The position numbers were made by a program, and so were the translations under genes. A stretch of DNA of 64,000 nt from an uncultured Pelagibacteraceae bacterium (lineage in GTDB: Bacteria; Pseudomonadota; Alphaproteobacteria; Pelagibacterales; Pelagibacteraceae). This document shows, in pieces, positions 43,390 to 55,004 of the stretch; position 1 is the stretch's first letter, and each line of letters opens with the position of its first letter. The stretch covers positions 174,501-238,500 of the forward strand of contig CACGBP010000001.1 of assembly GCA_902571375.1 (NCBI GenBank), given 5' to 3'. Below the pieces are notes generated by a model. It saw only the letters and a program-made list of their open reading frames with translations. It had not been told where the DNA came from and ran no database searches.

Positions 43390-44319
43390 ATGAAATTAAC
43401 CGATGAGTGCTTTGATAATGTTAAAAAAGATTGTTTAAAATTTATTAAATCTCAGGAAACAAAAGCAGATAAATTTAAAAATAAAGAAAGAATGATTAAA
43501 TTATTCTTAATTCCCCTATGTTTTTGGATCAGTAAAAAGGCTGATAAAAAAAGACCTTATTTTGTAGGTTTGGCAGGGGGACAAGGAACTGGCAAAACAA
43601 CAATAAGTTCTTTAGTAAAGATTATATTAATTAAATACTTTAAGTTAAAAGTTTTTAGAATTTCGATAGATGACTTTTATAAAACAAGAAAAGAGCGAAT
43701 TAACTTATCAAAAAAAGTGCATCCAATGCTTTTAACAAGAGGAGTACCTGGAACACATGATATTAATATGATGTTGAGTTTTTTTAGAGAAGTAAAAAGA
43801 ACAAAGTTTAAAAAATTAAAATTGCCGTCATTTAATAAAGCAATCGATGACCGATATAATAAAAATCGTTGGTACGATTTAAAACAAAAACCAGATGTAA
43901 TTATTTTTGAGGGTTGGTGTGTGGGTGCAAAATCTGAAAAAAACAATACATTAAGAAAAACAATTAATTCTGTGGAAAAAGCAAAAGATCAAAAACAAAT
44001 TTGGAGGAAGTATGTAAACCAACAATTAAAATTAAAATATAAAAAATTATATTCACAGCTAAATTGTTTAATTTACTTGAAAGCAAAAAATTTTAGTTTG
44101 CTGCAAAAATGGCGATTAAAACAAGAGCGAAAACTTTGGTTAAGTAGTAAAATTAAATCAAATCTTAAAATTATGAGCAAAGGTGATATAATTAATTTTA
44201 TGCAAACTTATCAAAGAATTACACAAAATATGTTCAGACACATGCCAAAATATGCTTCAATTATTTTAAATTTAAACACTAACCATCAAATCAAATCTGC
44301 AGTATATAAAAAGAAATGA
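43390..44319 (+). CDS. P-loop kinase, D-glycerate 3-kinase (GLYK-like)
   Basis: GLAGGQGTGKTTISSLV Walker A, SIDDFYKTRKER, HPMLLTRGVPGTHDI, FEGWCVGAK. Confidence 0.8.
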   Translation: MKLTDECFDNVKKDCLKFIKSQETKADKFKNKERMIKLFLIPLCFWISKKADKKRPYFVGLAGGQGTGKTTISSLVKIILIKYFKLKVFRISIDDFYKTRKERINLSKKVHPMLLTRGVPGTHDINMMLSFFREVKRTKFKKLKLPSFNKAIDDRYNKNRWYDLKQKPDVIIFEGWCVGAKSEKNNTLRKTINSVEKAKDQKQIWRKYVNQQLKLKYKKLYSQLNCLIYLKAKNFSLLQKWRLKQERKLWLSSKIKSNLKIMSKGDIINFMQTYQRITQNMFRHMPKYASIILNLNTNHQIKSAVYKKK

Positions 44320-45611
44320 AAATATTTTTAAAAGTTTTTCTTATAATTATTTTTTTTATAGGTTCTGTCTCAGCAGAAACTTTTAATGCAGCTTTAAAGA
44401 GAGCTTTTGAAACCAATCCAGAATTAAATGCTGAAAGGGAAAGTTTAAATATCTCTGAACAAGAATTAAAAGTTTCAATAAGTTCTTACCTTCCAACAAT
44501 TACTTTAGAAGGAACTAGAAGCCAGGAAGATACAGAAAAACTAACTAACCAAGACGGCACTAATGCTGCATTTACAGATGTAGATCCTGAATCAAGATCA
44601 ATTAAAATTACACAAACATTAATTGATTTTGGAAGAGGAGCTGAACTTGCAAAAAGTAAAATTGGGATAGATTTGGCAAAAGCAAAACTTTTAAAAAAAG
44701 AACAAGAAATTTTATATAAAGCTGCTGATGCCTATACTGGTTTAATTTCTGCGAAAGAAAAATTTACAATCAATAATTCCAATGTTAACTTATTGGAAAG
44801 ACAAGTAGAAACTGACAGAATTAGGCTAGAAAGGGGAAATATATCTTTGTCAGATGTAGCTCAATCAGAGTCATCTCTAGCTGGAGCAAAAGCTAAATTA
44901 ATACAAGCTGAAAACGATCTTTTAACAAGTAGATTAAATTATGAAAATATAATTGGTCAAGTAAATGATATTGAAAGTTTAGATAAAAATTCAATTAATA
45001 ATTTAAATTTGCCTAATCAATTAAGTGATGCAATTGAAATATCAAAAAAGAATAATCCTGATTTAATTATTGCTAAACTTGAATATGAACAATCAAAAAA
45101 AGATACAATTAGTGCTAGATCAGATTTAGCACCAACAGCCAAACTATCTCTTGATAGAACCAAAACGGATGATTTTAGTTCAACGTATGATGAAAAAGAG
45201 CAAGATACTTTAAAAGCCACTGTTACCTGGCCTTTTTTCTCTGGAGGGAAAAATTATGCAAATTTGAACAAGAGTAAAAGTGCTGAATTACAAAAAAGCT
45301 TACTGTTGGATAATTCTATAAAAAAAAATCAAACAGATGTAGCTAGCGCTTGGTCTTCATATCAATCTAATCAAAGTTTATTGAATTCTGTTCGAGCGCA
45401 AGTCGATGCTGCCGAAATTGCTAACGAAGGTATTGTTGCCGAATATAATAGTGGTTCAAAAAGAACAACTCTAGAAGTTATTCAATCCAACTCTTTATTA
45501 TTAAATGCTCAGATTTCATTGGCAGACTCAGAAAAAAATTACATTCTTTCGCAATTTAACCTTCTTAAGTCTATCGGTCTTCTAAACAGTGATTATCTAA
45601 AAATTAGGTAA
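44316..45611 (+). CDS. tolC: TolC-family outer membrane efflux protein
   Basis: Signal peptide; TolC-like repeats (LNAERESLNISEQELKVSISSYLPTITLEG; IKITQTLIDFGRGAELA; VTWPFFSGGKNYANL). Confidence 0.92.
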   Translation: MKIFLKVFLIIIFFIGSVSAETFNAALKRAFETNPELNAERESLNISEQELKVSISSYLPTITLEGTRSQEDTEKLTNQDGTNAAFTDVDPESRSIKITQTLIDFGRGAELAKSKIGIDLAKAKLLKKEQEILYKAADAYTGLISAKEKFTINNSNVNLLERQVETDRIRLERGNISLSDVAQSESSLAGAKAKLIQAENDLLTSRLNYENIIGQVNDIESLDKNSINNLNLPNQLSDAIEISKKNNPDLIIAKLEYEQSKKDTISARSDLAPTAKLSLDRTKTDDFSSTYDEKEQDTLKATVTWPFFSGGKNYANLNKSKSAELQKSLLLDNSIKKNQTDVASAWSSYQSNQSLLNSVRAQVDAAEIANEGIVAEYNSGSKRTTLEVIQSNSLLLNAQISLADSEKNYILSQFNLLKSIGLLNSDYLKIR

Positions 45612-45654
45612 TATTTGGCTTTTTAATAGTGTATTAAATTATTCTTGCTAAAGA

Positions 45655-45671
45655 GAACAAAATGTGTACAT
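45655..45671. promoter_or_regulatory. Candidate LexA/SOS operator upstream of recA
   Basis: GAACAAAATGTGTACAT (GAAC-N7-GTAC), close to the alphaproteobacterial GAAC-N7-GAAC box and to the umuD upstream motif. Confidence 0.5.
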
Positions 45672-45718
45672 TTATTATATGATTCGAGTGTTAAAAAAAG
45701 CAATAAAAGAGGCAAAAA

Positions 45719-46867
45719 ATGACTAAAAATAACTTAAAAGTAGTTAAATCTACAAAAGATCAAGAATTGGATATTAAAGAAAAAAATAAAGCATTAGATG
45801 CTGCTATCAGCCAGATAACTGACAACTTCGGAAAAGGTTCAGTTATGAAGCTAGGTGAAAAAAGAGCAATGGATATCGAGTCGATATCTACAGGTTCTTT
45901 GAGCTTAGATTTGGCTTTAGGAATAGGTGGATTACCTAAAGGAAGAATTATTGAAGTATACGGACCAGAGTCATCTGGAAAAACAACATTGGCACTACAA
46001 GTTGTTGCTGAAGCTCAAAAGGCTGGTGGAATTTGTGCGTTTGTTGATGCTGAACATGCTTTAGATCCAGTTTATGCAAAAAAATTAGGAGTGAACACTG
46101 AAGAGCTTTTAATTTCACAGCCAGATGCAGGTGAACAAGCTCTAGAAATAGCAGATACGCTAGTAAAATCAGGGTCTATTTCAGTTATCGTAATTGACTC
46201 TGTTGCTGCTTTAACTCCAAAAGCTGAAATTGAAGGAGAGATGGGAGATCACCATGTTGGTCTTCAATCAAGATTAATGAGTCAGGCTTTAAGAAAATTA
46301 ACTGGTTCAATTTCAAATACAAATACAATGATGATTTTCATTAACCAAATCAGAATGAAAATTGGAGTTATGTTTGGAAGTCCAGAGACAACATCAGGTG
46401 GAAATGCATTGAAGTTTTATTCATCTGTTAGAATGGATATTAGAAGAATTGGTGCCATAAAAGATAAAGATGAAATTATTGGTAACTCTACAAGAGTGAA
46501 AGTAGTTAAGAATAAAGTTGCACCACCATTCAAAGTTGTTGAGTTTGATTTGATGTATGGAAGAGGAATTAGCAAAATGGGTGAATTAGTAGACCTAGGA
46601 GCTAAAGCTGATATTATTGAAAAATCAGGAGCATGGTATGCTTACAAAGGTGAGAAAATAGGACAAGGTAGAGAAAATGCTAAAGTCTATTTAGCTCAAA
46701 ATCCACAAGTTGCTGCTGAGATCGAAATGGCAATTAGGGAAAAAGCTGGTGTAATTTCTAAAAAGATTGAGGGAAATCCGCTAAGTCCTGAAAAAATTGA
46801 AAAAGAGAAGAAAGTAGCTGAAAAAGAAGAAGCTAATAAAGAAGCTACTCCTCCTAAAAAGAACTAG
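45719..46867 (+). CDS. recA: Recombinase A
   Basis: [66 protein letters not shown]. Confidence 0.99.
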   Translation: MTKNNLKVVKSTKDQELDIKEKNKALDAAISQITDNFGKGSVMKLGEKRAMDIESISTGSLSLDLALGIGGLPKGRIIEVYGPESSGKTTLALQVVAEAQKAGGICAFVDAEHALDPVYAKKLGVNTEELLISQPDAGEQALEIADTLVKSGSISVIVIDSVAALTPKAEIEGEMGDHHVGLQSRLMSQALRKLTGSISNTNTMMIFINQIRMKIGVMFGSPETTSGGNALKFYSSVRMDIRRIGAIKDKDEIIGNSTRVKVVKNKVAPPFKVVEFDLMYGRGISKMGELVDLGAKADIIEKSGAWYAYKGEKIGQGRENAKVYLAQNPQVAAEIEMAIREKAGVISKKIEGNPLSPEKIEKEKKVAEKEEANKEATPPKKN

Positions 46868-46893
46868 AATTAAAGGTCATCTTTAAATTGTAA

Positions 46894-46922
46894 AAAGGCG
46901 CTTATTATAAGCGCCTTTCCCC
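46894..46922 (+). terminator. Perfect 11-bp hairpin after recA (probable terminator, C-run instead of U-run)
   Basis: AAAGGCGCTTA-TTA-TAAGCGCCTTT followed by CCCCCTT. Confidence 0.65.
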
Positions 46923-46968
46923 CTTAGCACTATCTAGACATAGAACAAAAAAGCTGTATTTTAAAAAT

Positions 46969-49635
46969 ATGGCTCAAAAATCGTTAAATCAGATAAGAGA
47001 AACATTCTTAAAATATTTTGAAAAGAATGATCATAAAATTGTTGAGTCTAGCAATTTAGTACCAAACAATGATCCAACATTGATGTTTGCGAATTCTGGT
47101 ATGGTTCAATTTAAAAATGTATTCACAGGCTTAGAAAAAAGGGATTATCAAAGAGCAACTACTTCACAAAAATGTGTAAGAGCTGGTGGAAAACATAATG
47201 ATTTAGAAAATGTCGGTTACACACCTAGGCACCATACATTTTTTGAAATGCTGGGAAATTTCTCATTTGGTGATTATTTTAAAGAAAAGGCAATTCATTA
47301 TGCTTGGGATTTAATTACTAAAGATCTTGGAATAGATAAAAATAGACTTTATGTAACCGTTTTTCACGAAGATGATGAGGCATTTAATTTTTGGAAGAAA
47401 ATAAGCGGTTTAAGTGATGATCGAATTATAAGAATTTCAACATCAGATAATTTTTGGTCTATGGGTGAAACAGGACCATGTGGCCCTTGTTCAGAAATTT
47501 TTTATGATCATGGAGATCATTTAAAAGGTGGATTGCCAGGAACAAAAGATGAGGACGGAGATCGATTTATTGAAATATGGAATTTGGTTTTTATGCAATA
47601 TGAGCAAGTAACAAAAGACAAAAGAATAAATTTACCTAAACCTTCTGTTGATACTGGTATGGGTTTAGAAAGAATTGCAGCTCTTTTACAAGGAACGCAT
47701 GATAATTATGAAACTGATCATTTTAAAAAGTTAATTCAATCAACTTCAGATATTGTTAAGAAAAAACCTGATCAAAAAAATCTTTCAAGTTTTAGGGTCA
47801 TAGCTGATCATTTAAGAGCAAGTTCTTTTTTGATTGCTGAAGGAGTTTTGCCGTCTAATGAAGGTAGGGGTTATGTTCTGAGAAGAATTATGAGAAGAGG
47901 AATGAGACATTCACATTTATTAGGATCTAAAGAACCAGTATTTTATAATTTATTTGATACATTAAAAAATGAAATGTCAGGTAATTATCCAGAATTAAAA
48001 AGAGCAGAGTCATTGATTAAAGAAACTCTAAGAATGGAAGAAGAAAAATTTTTAGTTCTTTTAGATAGAGGTATAAAAATTTTAAATGAAGAGATATCCA
48101 AAATAGATAAAGTGCTTCCTGGGGATGTTGCGTTTAAATTATACGATACATATGGTTTTCCATTAGATCTTACTGAAGATATTTTAAGAAACAAATCTCT
48201 TTCTATTGATACAAAAAAATTTCAATCTTTGATGAAAGAAAGTAGAGAACTTGCTAAAAAAAATTGGAAAGGTTCTGGAGATGCCGCAGTTGAAGATATT
48301 TGGTTTGGTATTAGAGATAAATTAGGTGCTACAGAATTTTTAGGCTATGAAACAAACCAAGCTGAAGGGGTAATCCTATCTTTACTTAAAGACAATAAAG
48401 AAGTTAAAGAATTAAAATCAAATGATGAAGGAATGATTATAACAAATCAAACACCTTTTTATGGAGAATCTGGTGGCCAGGTTGGAGATTCAGGTGAAAT
48501 TATTTCTGGGGATTTTAAGTTTGAAGTCAATGATGTTCAAAAAAAACTAGGAGATCTATTTGTTCATTACGGTAAAGTTACTAATGGTTCAATAAAGTTA
48601 AATGATAGTGTTGAAATGAAAATAAATGAATCAAGGAGAAATGACACAAGAGCATATCATTCAGCTACTCATTTATTACATGAATCTTTGAGAAGGGTTT
48701 TAGGTACTCATGTTACACAAAAAGGATCTTTGGTGGAACCAACACGACTAAGGTTTGACTTTAGTCATATGAAACCGATTTCAAATGAAGAAATAGATAA
48801 AATAGAGTCTTTTGTGAATTCGATGGTTTCAAAAAAATCAGATGTTAGAACTCGACTCATGACACCAGATGAAGCTGTTGAGAATGGTGCATTAGCACTT
48901 TTTGGAGAAAAATATGGTGATGAAGTGAGAGTACTTTCAATGGGTGATGATAATGGGAAGTATTTTTCAACTGAATTATGTGGTGGAACACACGTTAAAA
49001 ACACAGGTGATATTGGTAAATTTAAAATTACAAACCAATCTTCTATTGCAGCAGGTGTCAGAAGAATAGAAGCTTTAAGAGATAAACAATTGGAAGATTA
49101 TTTAAGAAATAAAGAAAAATTATCGAATTTATCTTCTGAGAAAAATGATGAATTAATAAAAGATTTAACGAAACAAATAATTAGCTTAGGTGGAAAACCA
49201 ACTATAGATGATGCAGATCAAAAATCTTTAATAAAAAATTTAACAAAACAATTAGATACTTTATCAGTCAAATCTATTCTTAATGATAAATCAAAAAACA
49301 AAATTAAAGATGAAGAAATCAAAGGTATCAAAATTAGATTTCAAAATGTTGATGGCTTGCCACCAAAAGAATTAAGAAAACTTGTGGATAATGGTAAAAA
49401 AGATTTAGGTGAGGGAATTATAGTAGTTTTTGCAAGCAAAGACGACAAAGTAGGTGTTGCAGTTGGTATAACAGATAAATTAACTAATAAATTTGATGCT
49501 GTAAAATTTGTAAAATTAAGTTCTGAGATTATTGGTGGTCAAGGAGGCGGGGGTAGAAAAGACTTTGCTCAAGCAGGTGGTCAAGACCAAAGTAAGATTA
49601 ATGAAGCTTTCGAAAAAATTAAGTCTTTAATTTAA
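46969..49635 (+). CDS. alaS: Alanine--tRNA ligase
   Basis: [75 protein letters not shown]. Confidence 0.99.
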   Translation: MAQKSLNQIRETFLKYFEKNDHKIVESSNLVPNNDPTLMFANSGMVQFKNVFTGLEKRDYQRATTSQKCVRAGGKHNDLENVGYTPRHHTFFEMLGNFSFGDYFKEKAIHYAWDLITKDLGIDKNRLYVTVFHEDDEAFNFWKKISGLSDDRIIRISTSDNFWSMGETGPCGPCSEIFYDHGDHLKGGLPGTKDEDGDRFIEIWNLVFMQYEQVTKDKRINLPKPSVDTGMGLERIAALLQGTHDNYETDHFKKLIQSTSDIVKKKPDQKNLSSFRVIADHLRASSFLIAEGVLPSNEGRGYVLRRIMRRGMRHSHLLGSKEPVFYNLFDTLKNEMSGNYPELKRAESLIKETLRMEEEKFLVLLDRGIKILNEEISKIDKVLPGDVAFKLYDTYGFPLDLTEDILRNKSLSIDTKKFQSLMKESRELAKKNWKGSGDAAVEDIWFGIRDKLGATEFLGYETNQAEGVILSLLKDNKEVKELKSNDEGMIITNQTPFYGESGGQVGDSGEIISGDFKFEVNDVQKKLGDLFVHYGKVTNGSIKLNDSVEMKINESRRNDTRAYHSATHLLHESLRRVLGTHVTQKGSLVEPTRLRFDFSHMKPISNEEIDKIESFVNSMVSKKSDVRTRLMTPDEAVENGALALFGEKYGDEVRVLSMGDDNGKYFSTELCGGTHVKNTGDIGKFKITNQSSIAAGVRRIEALRDKQLEDYLRNKEKLSNLSSEKNDELIKDLTKQIISLGGKPTIDDADQKSLIKNLTKQLDTLSVKSILNDKSKNKIKDEEIKGIKIRFQNVDGLPPKELRKLVDNGKKDLGEGIIVVFASKDDKVGVAVGITDKLTNKFDAVKFVKLSSEIIGGQGGGGRKDFAQAGGQDQSKINEAFEKIKSLI

Positions 49636-50841
49636 CTTTTTTTTAAGATTTTGATCAATTACATCTAAAAATTGATTTGTTGTTAAATATTTACTTGAGG
49701 GACCAACTAATATTGCAAGATCTTTAGTCATAGATCCACTCTCAACACACTCAATACAAACTTGTTCTATTGTATTTGAGAATTTAATTAGTTCATCATT
49801 TCCATCTAATTTTCCTCTATGAGCCAGTCCTCTTGTCCAAGCAAAAATTGAAGCTATCGGGTTAGTTGAAGTTTCTTTTCCCTGCTGATGCATTCTGTAA
49901 TGTCTAGTTACAGTACCGTGTGCTGCTTCTGCTTCCATTACTTTTCCATCTGGGGTTAGCAAAGTACTTGTCATTAAACCTAATGATCCATAACCTTGAG
50001 CCATTGTATCTGATTGAACATCACCATCATAATTTTTACATGCCCAAATATATTTTCCACTCCATTTCATTGCACATGCAACCATGTCATCTATTAATCT
50101 ATGTTCGTAAGTAATTTTGGCTTCCTCAAATTTTTTCTTAAATTCATTATTAAAAACTTCTTCAAAGATATCTTTAAATCTTCCATCATATTTTTTAAGA
50201 ATTGTATTTTTAGTAGAAAGATAGACAGGCCATTTTTTTATCAATCCATAACTAAAGCAAGATCTTGCAAAGTCCTCGATTGATTTATCTAAATTATACA
50301 TGGAAAGAGCTACACCAGGACCTGTGAAATTAAATACCTCGTGCTTAATTTCTTCTTTGCCATCTTCAGATGTCCATTTGATTTCCATTTTACCTTTACC
50401 TGGAACTTTAAAATCCGTTGCTCTATATTGATCTCCAAAAGCGTGCCTTCCTATTACCACAGGATCTGACCATGAAGGAACTAATTTCGGAATATTTGAA
50501 CATAGAATTGGTTCTCTAAAAACTGTTCCTCCAATAATATTTCTTATAGTTCCATTCGGAGATCTCCACATTTTTTTTAGCTTAAATTCTTCTACTCGTG
50601 CTTCATCAGGAGTAATTGTTGCACATTTAATACCGACACCAATTTTTTTTATTGCATTAGCAGAGTCAATTGTAATTTGGTCATTTGTATTATCTCTACT
50701 TTTCATTCCCAAATCATAGTATTCAATGCCTAGATCAAGATAGGGAAGTATCAATTTTTTTTTTATAAATTCCCAGATTATTCTGGTCATTTCGTCACCA
50801 TCTAACTCAACAACGGGGTTTTTTACGGTAATTTTACTCAC
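49627..50841 (-). CDS. icd: Isocitrate dehydrogenase (NADP+), monomer-fold dimeric type
   Basis: [61 protein letters not shown]. Confidence 0.97.
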   Translation of the reverse strand: MSKITVKNPVVELDGDEMTRIIWEFIKKKLILPYLDLGIEYYDLGMKSRDNTNDQITIDSANAIKKIGVGIKCATITPDEARVEEFKLKKMWRSPNGTIRNIIGGTVFREPILCSNIPKLVPSWSDPVVIGRHAFGDQYRATDFKVPGKGKMEIKWTSEDGKEEIKHEVFNFTGPGVALSMYNLDKSIEDFARSCFSYGLIKKWPVYLSTKNTILKKYDGRFKDIFEEVFNNEFKKKFEEAKITYEHRLIDDMVACAMKWSGKYIWACKNYDGDVQSDTMAQGYGSLGLMTSTLLTPDGKVMEAEAAHGTVTRHYRMHQQGKETSTNPIASIFAWTRGLAHRGKLDGNDELIKFSNTIEQVCIECVESGSMTKDLAILVGPSSKYLTTNQFLDVIDQNLKKKLN

Positions 50842-50914
50842 TTATATTTTATCTTATTAATTGAATTTCGCGATTTTATATACATATTAATGAAAAATTA
50901 TCAAATAGAAGAAT

Positions 50915-51562
50915 ATGTTTAGTAAAATATTTCCAAAAATTCACGCAGAGGGATATAAATTTTTAGTTATAGCCGGAATAATTACTATACTGTTTTACAT
51001 TTTTAGTGATTTTTTGGGTCTTATAGGACTTGTTTTAACTATTTGGGTTTATTATTTTTTTAGAGATCCTGAGAGAGTTATAATTGATGATGATAATTAT
51101 CTTGTAAGTCCTGCAGATGGAGAAATTATAAAAGTTGAAGAAGTTGATGGACCTAAAGAACTTGGTTTAGAGAATAAAAGATTCCAAAAGATAAGTGTCT
51201 TCATGAATGTTTTTGACTGTCATGTTAACAGAACACCATGTGATGGAAAAATTGAGGAAATTTTATATAAGCCAGGAAAATTCTTAAATGCTTCATTGGA
51301 TAAAGCGAGTGAGGACAATGAGAGAAATTATTTCAAAATTAAAGACAATCAAAACAATGATATAGTTGTTGTTCAAATAGCTGGTTTAGTCGCACGTAGA
51401 ATTGTCTGTGAGTCCAATAAAGATCAACAACTTAAACAAGGTGATAGAATTGGAATGATAAGATTTGGAAGTAGAGCAGATGTATACTATGAAAATTATC
51501 AACCATTAGTTAAGATTGGTCAAAAAGCTATTTCTGGAGAGACATTGTTAGCAAAGAAATAA
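50915..51562 (+). CDS. psd: Phosphatidylserine decarboxylase proenzyme
   Basis: YYFFRDPERVIIDDDNYLVSPADGEI, FMNVFDCHVNRTPCDG, MIRFGSRADVYYE (GS pyruvoyl site). Confidence 0.96.
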   Translation: MFSKIFPKIHAEGYKFLVIAGIITILFYIFSDFLGLIGLVLTIWVYYFFRDPERVIIDDDNYLVSPADGEIIKVEEVDGPKELGLENKRFQKISVFMNVFDCHVNRTPCDGKIEEILYKPGKFLNASLDKASEDNERNYFKIKDNQNNDIVVVQIAGLVARRIVCESNKDQQLKQGDRIGMIRFGSRADVYYENYQPLVKIGQKAISGETLLAKK

Positions 51563-51563
51563 A

Positions 51564-52367
51564 ATGGAACCACAGAAAAACAATTTAAAAATAGTAGCAG
51601 ATAAAAAAAATGCGAGAATGTTATTACCAAATATGCTTACACTAATAGGTGTATGTATTGGTTTAACATCAATTCGTTTTGCATTAGATGAAAAATTTGA
51701 ACTTGCAATTATTGCAATAATTTTTGCAGCATTGATTGACGGCTTAGATGGTAGAATAGCTAGATTAATCAAGGGAACTTCTAAAGTAGGTAAAGAGCTA
51801 GACTCACTTACTGATATGATTAGCTTTGGAGTGGCTCCAGCGTTTATTATGTATTTTTGGAAACTAAATACTTTAGGAAGATTTGGTTGGTTATTATGTT
51901 TGGTTTATGTGATTTGTGTAGCATTAAGATTAGCAAGATTTAATATTAATTCTAATCAAGAGCCCTCTTGGAGAGATAACTTTTTTGAAGGAGTTCCATC
52001 ACCAGCAGGAGGTATACTGGTACTAACACCTTTAATTATAAGTTTAAGTGGATTTGATTTATTTCAACTAAATTATGATTTAATTGTGCCAACATTTTTT
52101 ATTCTGACCTCGCTTTTATTGATAAGTAAGTTTCCAACTTATTCTTTTAAAAAGATAGTTATACCAAGAAGAACAACTATTTTTCTTCTTTTTGGGATTG
52201 TTTTATTTTTTGGTCTTTTATTAATTTATACATTTAATGTTATTGCAATTAGTGCAGTTATATATGTATTTTTATTGCCGATAAGTTTCTTTCATTTTCA
52301 AAAAATTAAAAAACAACATGAAAATGACAAAATTCAAGAGGAAGATGATCTTGAAGACGTACTTTAA
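51564..52367 (+). CDS. pssA: CDP-diacylglycerol--serine O-phosphatidyltransferase
   Basis: CDP-alcohol phosphotransferase motif DGLDGRIARLIKGTSKVGKELDSLTD. Confidence 0.95.
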   Translation: MEPQKNNLKIVADKKNARMLLPNMLTLIGVCIGLTSIRFALDEKFELAIIAIIFAALIDGLDGRIARLIKGTSKVGKELDSLTDMISFGVAPAFIMYFWKLNTLGRFGWLLCLVYVICVALRLARFNINSNQEPSWRDNFFEGVPSPAGGILVLTPLIISLSGFDLFQLNYDLIVPTFFILTSLLLISKFPTYSFKKIVIPRRTTIFLLFGIVLFFGLLLIYTFNVIAISAVIYVFLLPISFFHFQKIKKQHENDKIQEEDDLEDVL

Positions 52368-53278
52368 TGAAAAAAAATGTAATTGTTTCATTAGCAGATG
52401 CTAATTATTTTCCTCTTTTAGAAGAGTTAGTAGACTCAATTAAAAGATTTAAAGAAAGTGAAAAAGTTGCCATTTGTATTTTAGATGCTGGACTAACTTC
52501 AGAGCAAAAAGAAAAATTATCAAAAAAAGTAGATGAAATAAAGCCCGCTGAATGGGATATAGAAGTTTCAGATTTTAAAGTTAAGGGAAAGGAATGGTTA
52601 AAAAGCCAAGTCTCGAGAGCATTTCTTCCAAAATATTTTCCAAATTATGAAAAATATTTATGGATTGATTGCGATGCTTGGGTAAACGATTGGAATAGTG
52701 TTGAGTTATATTTTAAAGCTTGTGATAACGGAAAACTTGGTATCACACAAACTATAGGTCCAGGATATAAAATTACCTCTAAAGCAAATTGGTTAGTTGG
52801 AAAATTAGCTATAATTAAGTCACAAAATTTTAAACATGCTGTTAAATCAAAAATTGGATATGACAAAGCTAGAAAACTTGCTTTTGCTCCTCATATAAAT
52901 ATAGGGGTTTTTTCCTTAGAAAAAAATTCGAAAGGTTGGAGCTCTTGGCAAAACAATTTGTCAAAAACTTTAAAAGCCGGCAATATCTTTGGTTCTGAGG
53001 GTTTAGCAATAAATATGTCGGTATATATTGATGATTTAGAAACTGAATTTTTACCTTTAAATTGTAATTGGATTACAAGTAATTTACTTCCCAAATATGA
53101 TGAAAATCAAAAAACTTTTGTAGAACCTTATCTACCAAATTATAAAATAGGTATTATGCATCTTGCAGCAGGGATTTGGAAAGATGGAAAAGATATGCGA
53201 ATTGATAAAAGTATAGAAATTGATATTGAGAATTTAGAAAATAAAAAGATAAAAAGAAGTCTTAGATTTAAAAAATAA
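52367..53278 (+). CDS. Glycosyltransferase-like protein (GT-A/GT8-like)
   Basis: VSLADANYFPLLEELVDSIKRF, DxD-type motif YLWIDCDAWVND, HINIGVFSLEKNSKGW, IMHLAAGIWK. Confidence 0.65.
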   Translation: MKKNVIVSLADANYFPLLEELVDSIKRFKESEKVAICILDAGLTSEQKEKLSKKVDEIKPAEWDIEVSDFKVKGKEWLKSQVSRAFLPKYFPNYEKYLWIDCDAWVNDWNSVELYFKACDNGKLGITQTIGPGYKITSKANWLVGKLAIIKSQNFKHAVKSKIGYDKARKLAFAPHINIGVFSLEKNSKGWSSWQNNLSKTLKAGNIFGSEGLAINMSVYIDDLETEFLPLNCNWITSNLLPKYDENQKTFVEPYLPNYKIGIMHLAAGIWKDGKDMRIDKSIEIDIENLENKKIKRSLRFKK

Positions 53279-53890
53279 TTGAAAAAAAATAAAATTTCAA
53301 AAAATTGGATTAACAAACAAAGAAGAGATACCTACGTTCGCCAATCAAAAGTAGATGGGTACAGGGCTAGATCAGCTTATAAATTAATTGAAATTAACGA
53401 AAAGTTTAAAATATTTAAGGGAGGTATGTTTGTTTTAGACATAGGCGCTGCTCCTGGAAGTTGGTCTCAGTATGTTTCAAAAATTGTTAAAAATGGAAAA
53501 ATTATTTCAGTTGATCTAAAAAAAATGGAAAAAATTGAAAACACTATTCAAATTAAAGGTGATTTTACAAACCAAGTCACTCAAGAAGAAGTTAAGAATT
53601 TCTTGGAAAAAAGATTTGATGTGGTGATGTCAGATATGGCTATAAATACTACTGGAATAAAAAACATAGATTCGATTCAAACAGGAGAATTATGTAAGGA
53701 AGCAATGATTTTTTCAAAAGATGTGATTTCAAATAATGGCTTTTTTATTTCAAAAATATTCATGGGAAGTACTTTTAATGAAATTGTCGCACTTGGTAAA
53801 AAGATTTTTAAAGAAGTGAAGGTTTTTAAACCAAAGTCTAGTCGAAAAGATTCTAAAGAAAGTTTTATTATTTGTAAAAATTTAAGATAG
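53279..53890 (+). CDS. rlmE: 23S rRNA 2'-O-methyltransferase RlmE/FtsJ (TTG start)
   Basis: RARSAYKLIEINEKFKIFKGGMFVLDIGAAPGSWSQYV, DVVMSDMAINTTG, SSRKDSKESFIICK. Confidence 0.95.
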   Translation: MKKNKISKNWINKQRRDTYVRQSKVDGYRARSAYKLIEINEKFKIFKGGMFVLDIGAAPGSWSQYVSKIVKNGKIISVDLKKMEKIENTIQIKGDFTNQVTQEEVKNFLEKRFDVVMSDMAINTTGIKNIDSIQTGELCKEAMIFSKDVISNNGFFISKIFMGSTFNEIVALGKKIFKEVKVFKPKSSRKDSKESFIICKNLR

Positions 53891-53921
53891 AGACTTTAAT
53901 TCTTAAAGGAATCGTATATAA

Positions 53922-55004
53922 ATGATTATGGTTCCTATAAAAGAAGCGCTTACCTTCGATGATGTTACTTTAATCCCTAAGTACTCTGAAGTATTACCCT
54001 CAGAAGTTGATACCAGTATAAAATTAACTCAATATTTAAAATTAAAAATTCCACTATTATCATCTGCTATGGATACGGTTACAGAAAGCAAAATGGCGAT
54101 TGCAATTGCTAAAGCTGGAGGTTTAGGAATTATTCATAGAAATTTGGATATAAGAGATCAAGTTAGAGAGATTAAAAAAGTAAAAAATAAGAAATTGTTA
54201 GTTGGCGCTGCTGTAGGTGCAGGTCCTAAAGAATTTAAAAGAGCTGAAGTAATTTTAAAAGAAAATATTGATATGATTGTTGTTGATACGGCACATGGTC
54301 ATACTAAAAAAGTATCAGAAATCATAAAGTTTATAAAAAAGATGAAAAATAAAAAGACTGCATTATGTGCAGGAAATATTGCTTCAGCAGAGGCAGCAAA
54401 ATTTCTTTTAAAATTGGGCGTTGATATTATTAAGGTTGGTATTGGTCCTGGCTCAATTTGCACTACAAGATTAGTAGCTGGTATTGGCGTACCTCAACTA
54501 AGTGCAATTCTTAATGTTAGAAATGGAATTAAAAATAAAAGTGTAAAAATTATCTCTGATGGTGGAATAAAATATTCTGGAGATTTGGCAAAAGCATTTG
54601 CAGCAGGAGCTGATGCAGTTATGATAGGATCATTATTTGCTGGAACAGATGAGGCTCCAGGCAAAATTATAAAAAAAGGTGGTAAATTATTCAAAAGTTT
54701 TAGAGGCATGGGCTCGGTTGGCGCAATGAATAAAGGATCTGCTGATCGATATTTTCAATCTAAACAGAAAGATTTCTCTAAATATGTTCCAGAAGGCGTG
54801 GAAGGACTAGCAAAATATAAAGGGAAAGTAGATAGTATAATTTTTAAATTAGTAGGTGGTTTAAGATCATCCATGGGTTATCTTGGTTCTAAACAAATAA
54901 AATACTTAAGAAATAAACCTCAATTTGTTAAAATTACTAAGGCAGGATTTTATGAAAGTATGGTCCATAATGTTGATATTGTAAAAAATGATAACAAATA
55001 CTAA
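53922..55004 (+). CDS. guaB: Inosine-5'-monophosphate dehydrogenase lacking the CBS (Bateman) domain
   Basis: [80 protein letters not shown] joined directly to [12 protein letters not shown]. Confidence 0.96.
   Translation: MIMVPIKEALTFDDVTLIPKYSEVLPSEVDTSIKLTQYLKLKIPLLSSAMDTVTESKMAIAIAKAGGLGIIHRNLDIRDQVREIKKVKNKKLLVGAAVGAGPKEFKRAEVILKENIDMIVVDTAHGHTKKVSEIIKFIKKMKNKKTALCAGNIASAEAAKFLLKLGVDIIKVGIGPGSICTTRLVAGIGVPQLSAILNVRNGIKNKSVKIISDGGIKYSGDLAKAFAAGADAVMIGSLFAGTDEAPGKIIKKGGKLFKSFRGMGSVGAMNKGSADRYFQSKQKDFSKYVPEGVEGLAKYKGKVDSIIFKLVGGLRSSMGYLGSKQIKYLRNKPQFVKITKAGFYESMVHNVDIVKNDNKY

Noticed and set aside
45679-45726. 15-aa [18 protein letters not shown] overlapping the recA start (possible leader peptide)
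   Set aside because: Too short, no clear RBS, and the TATTATAT just before it could be the recA -10 so the ATG may not be transcribed
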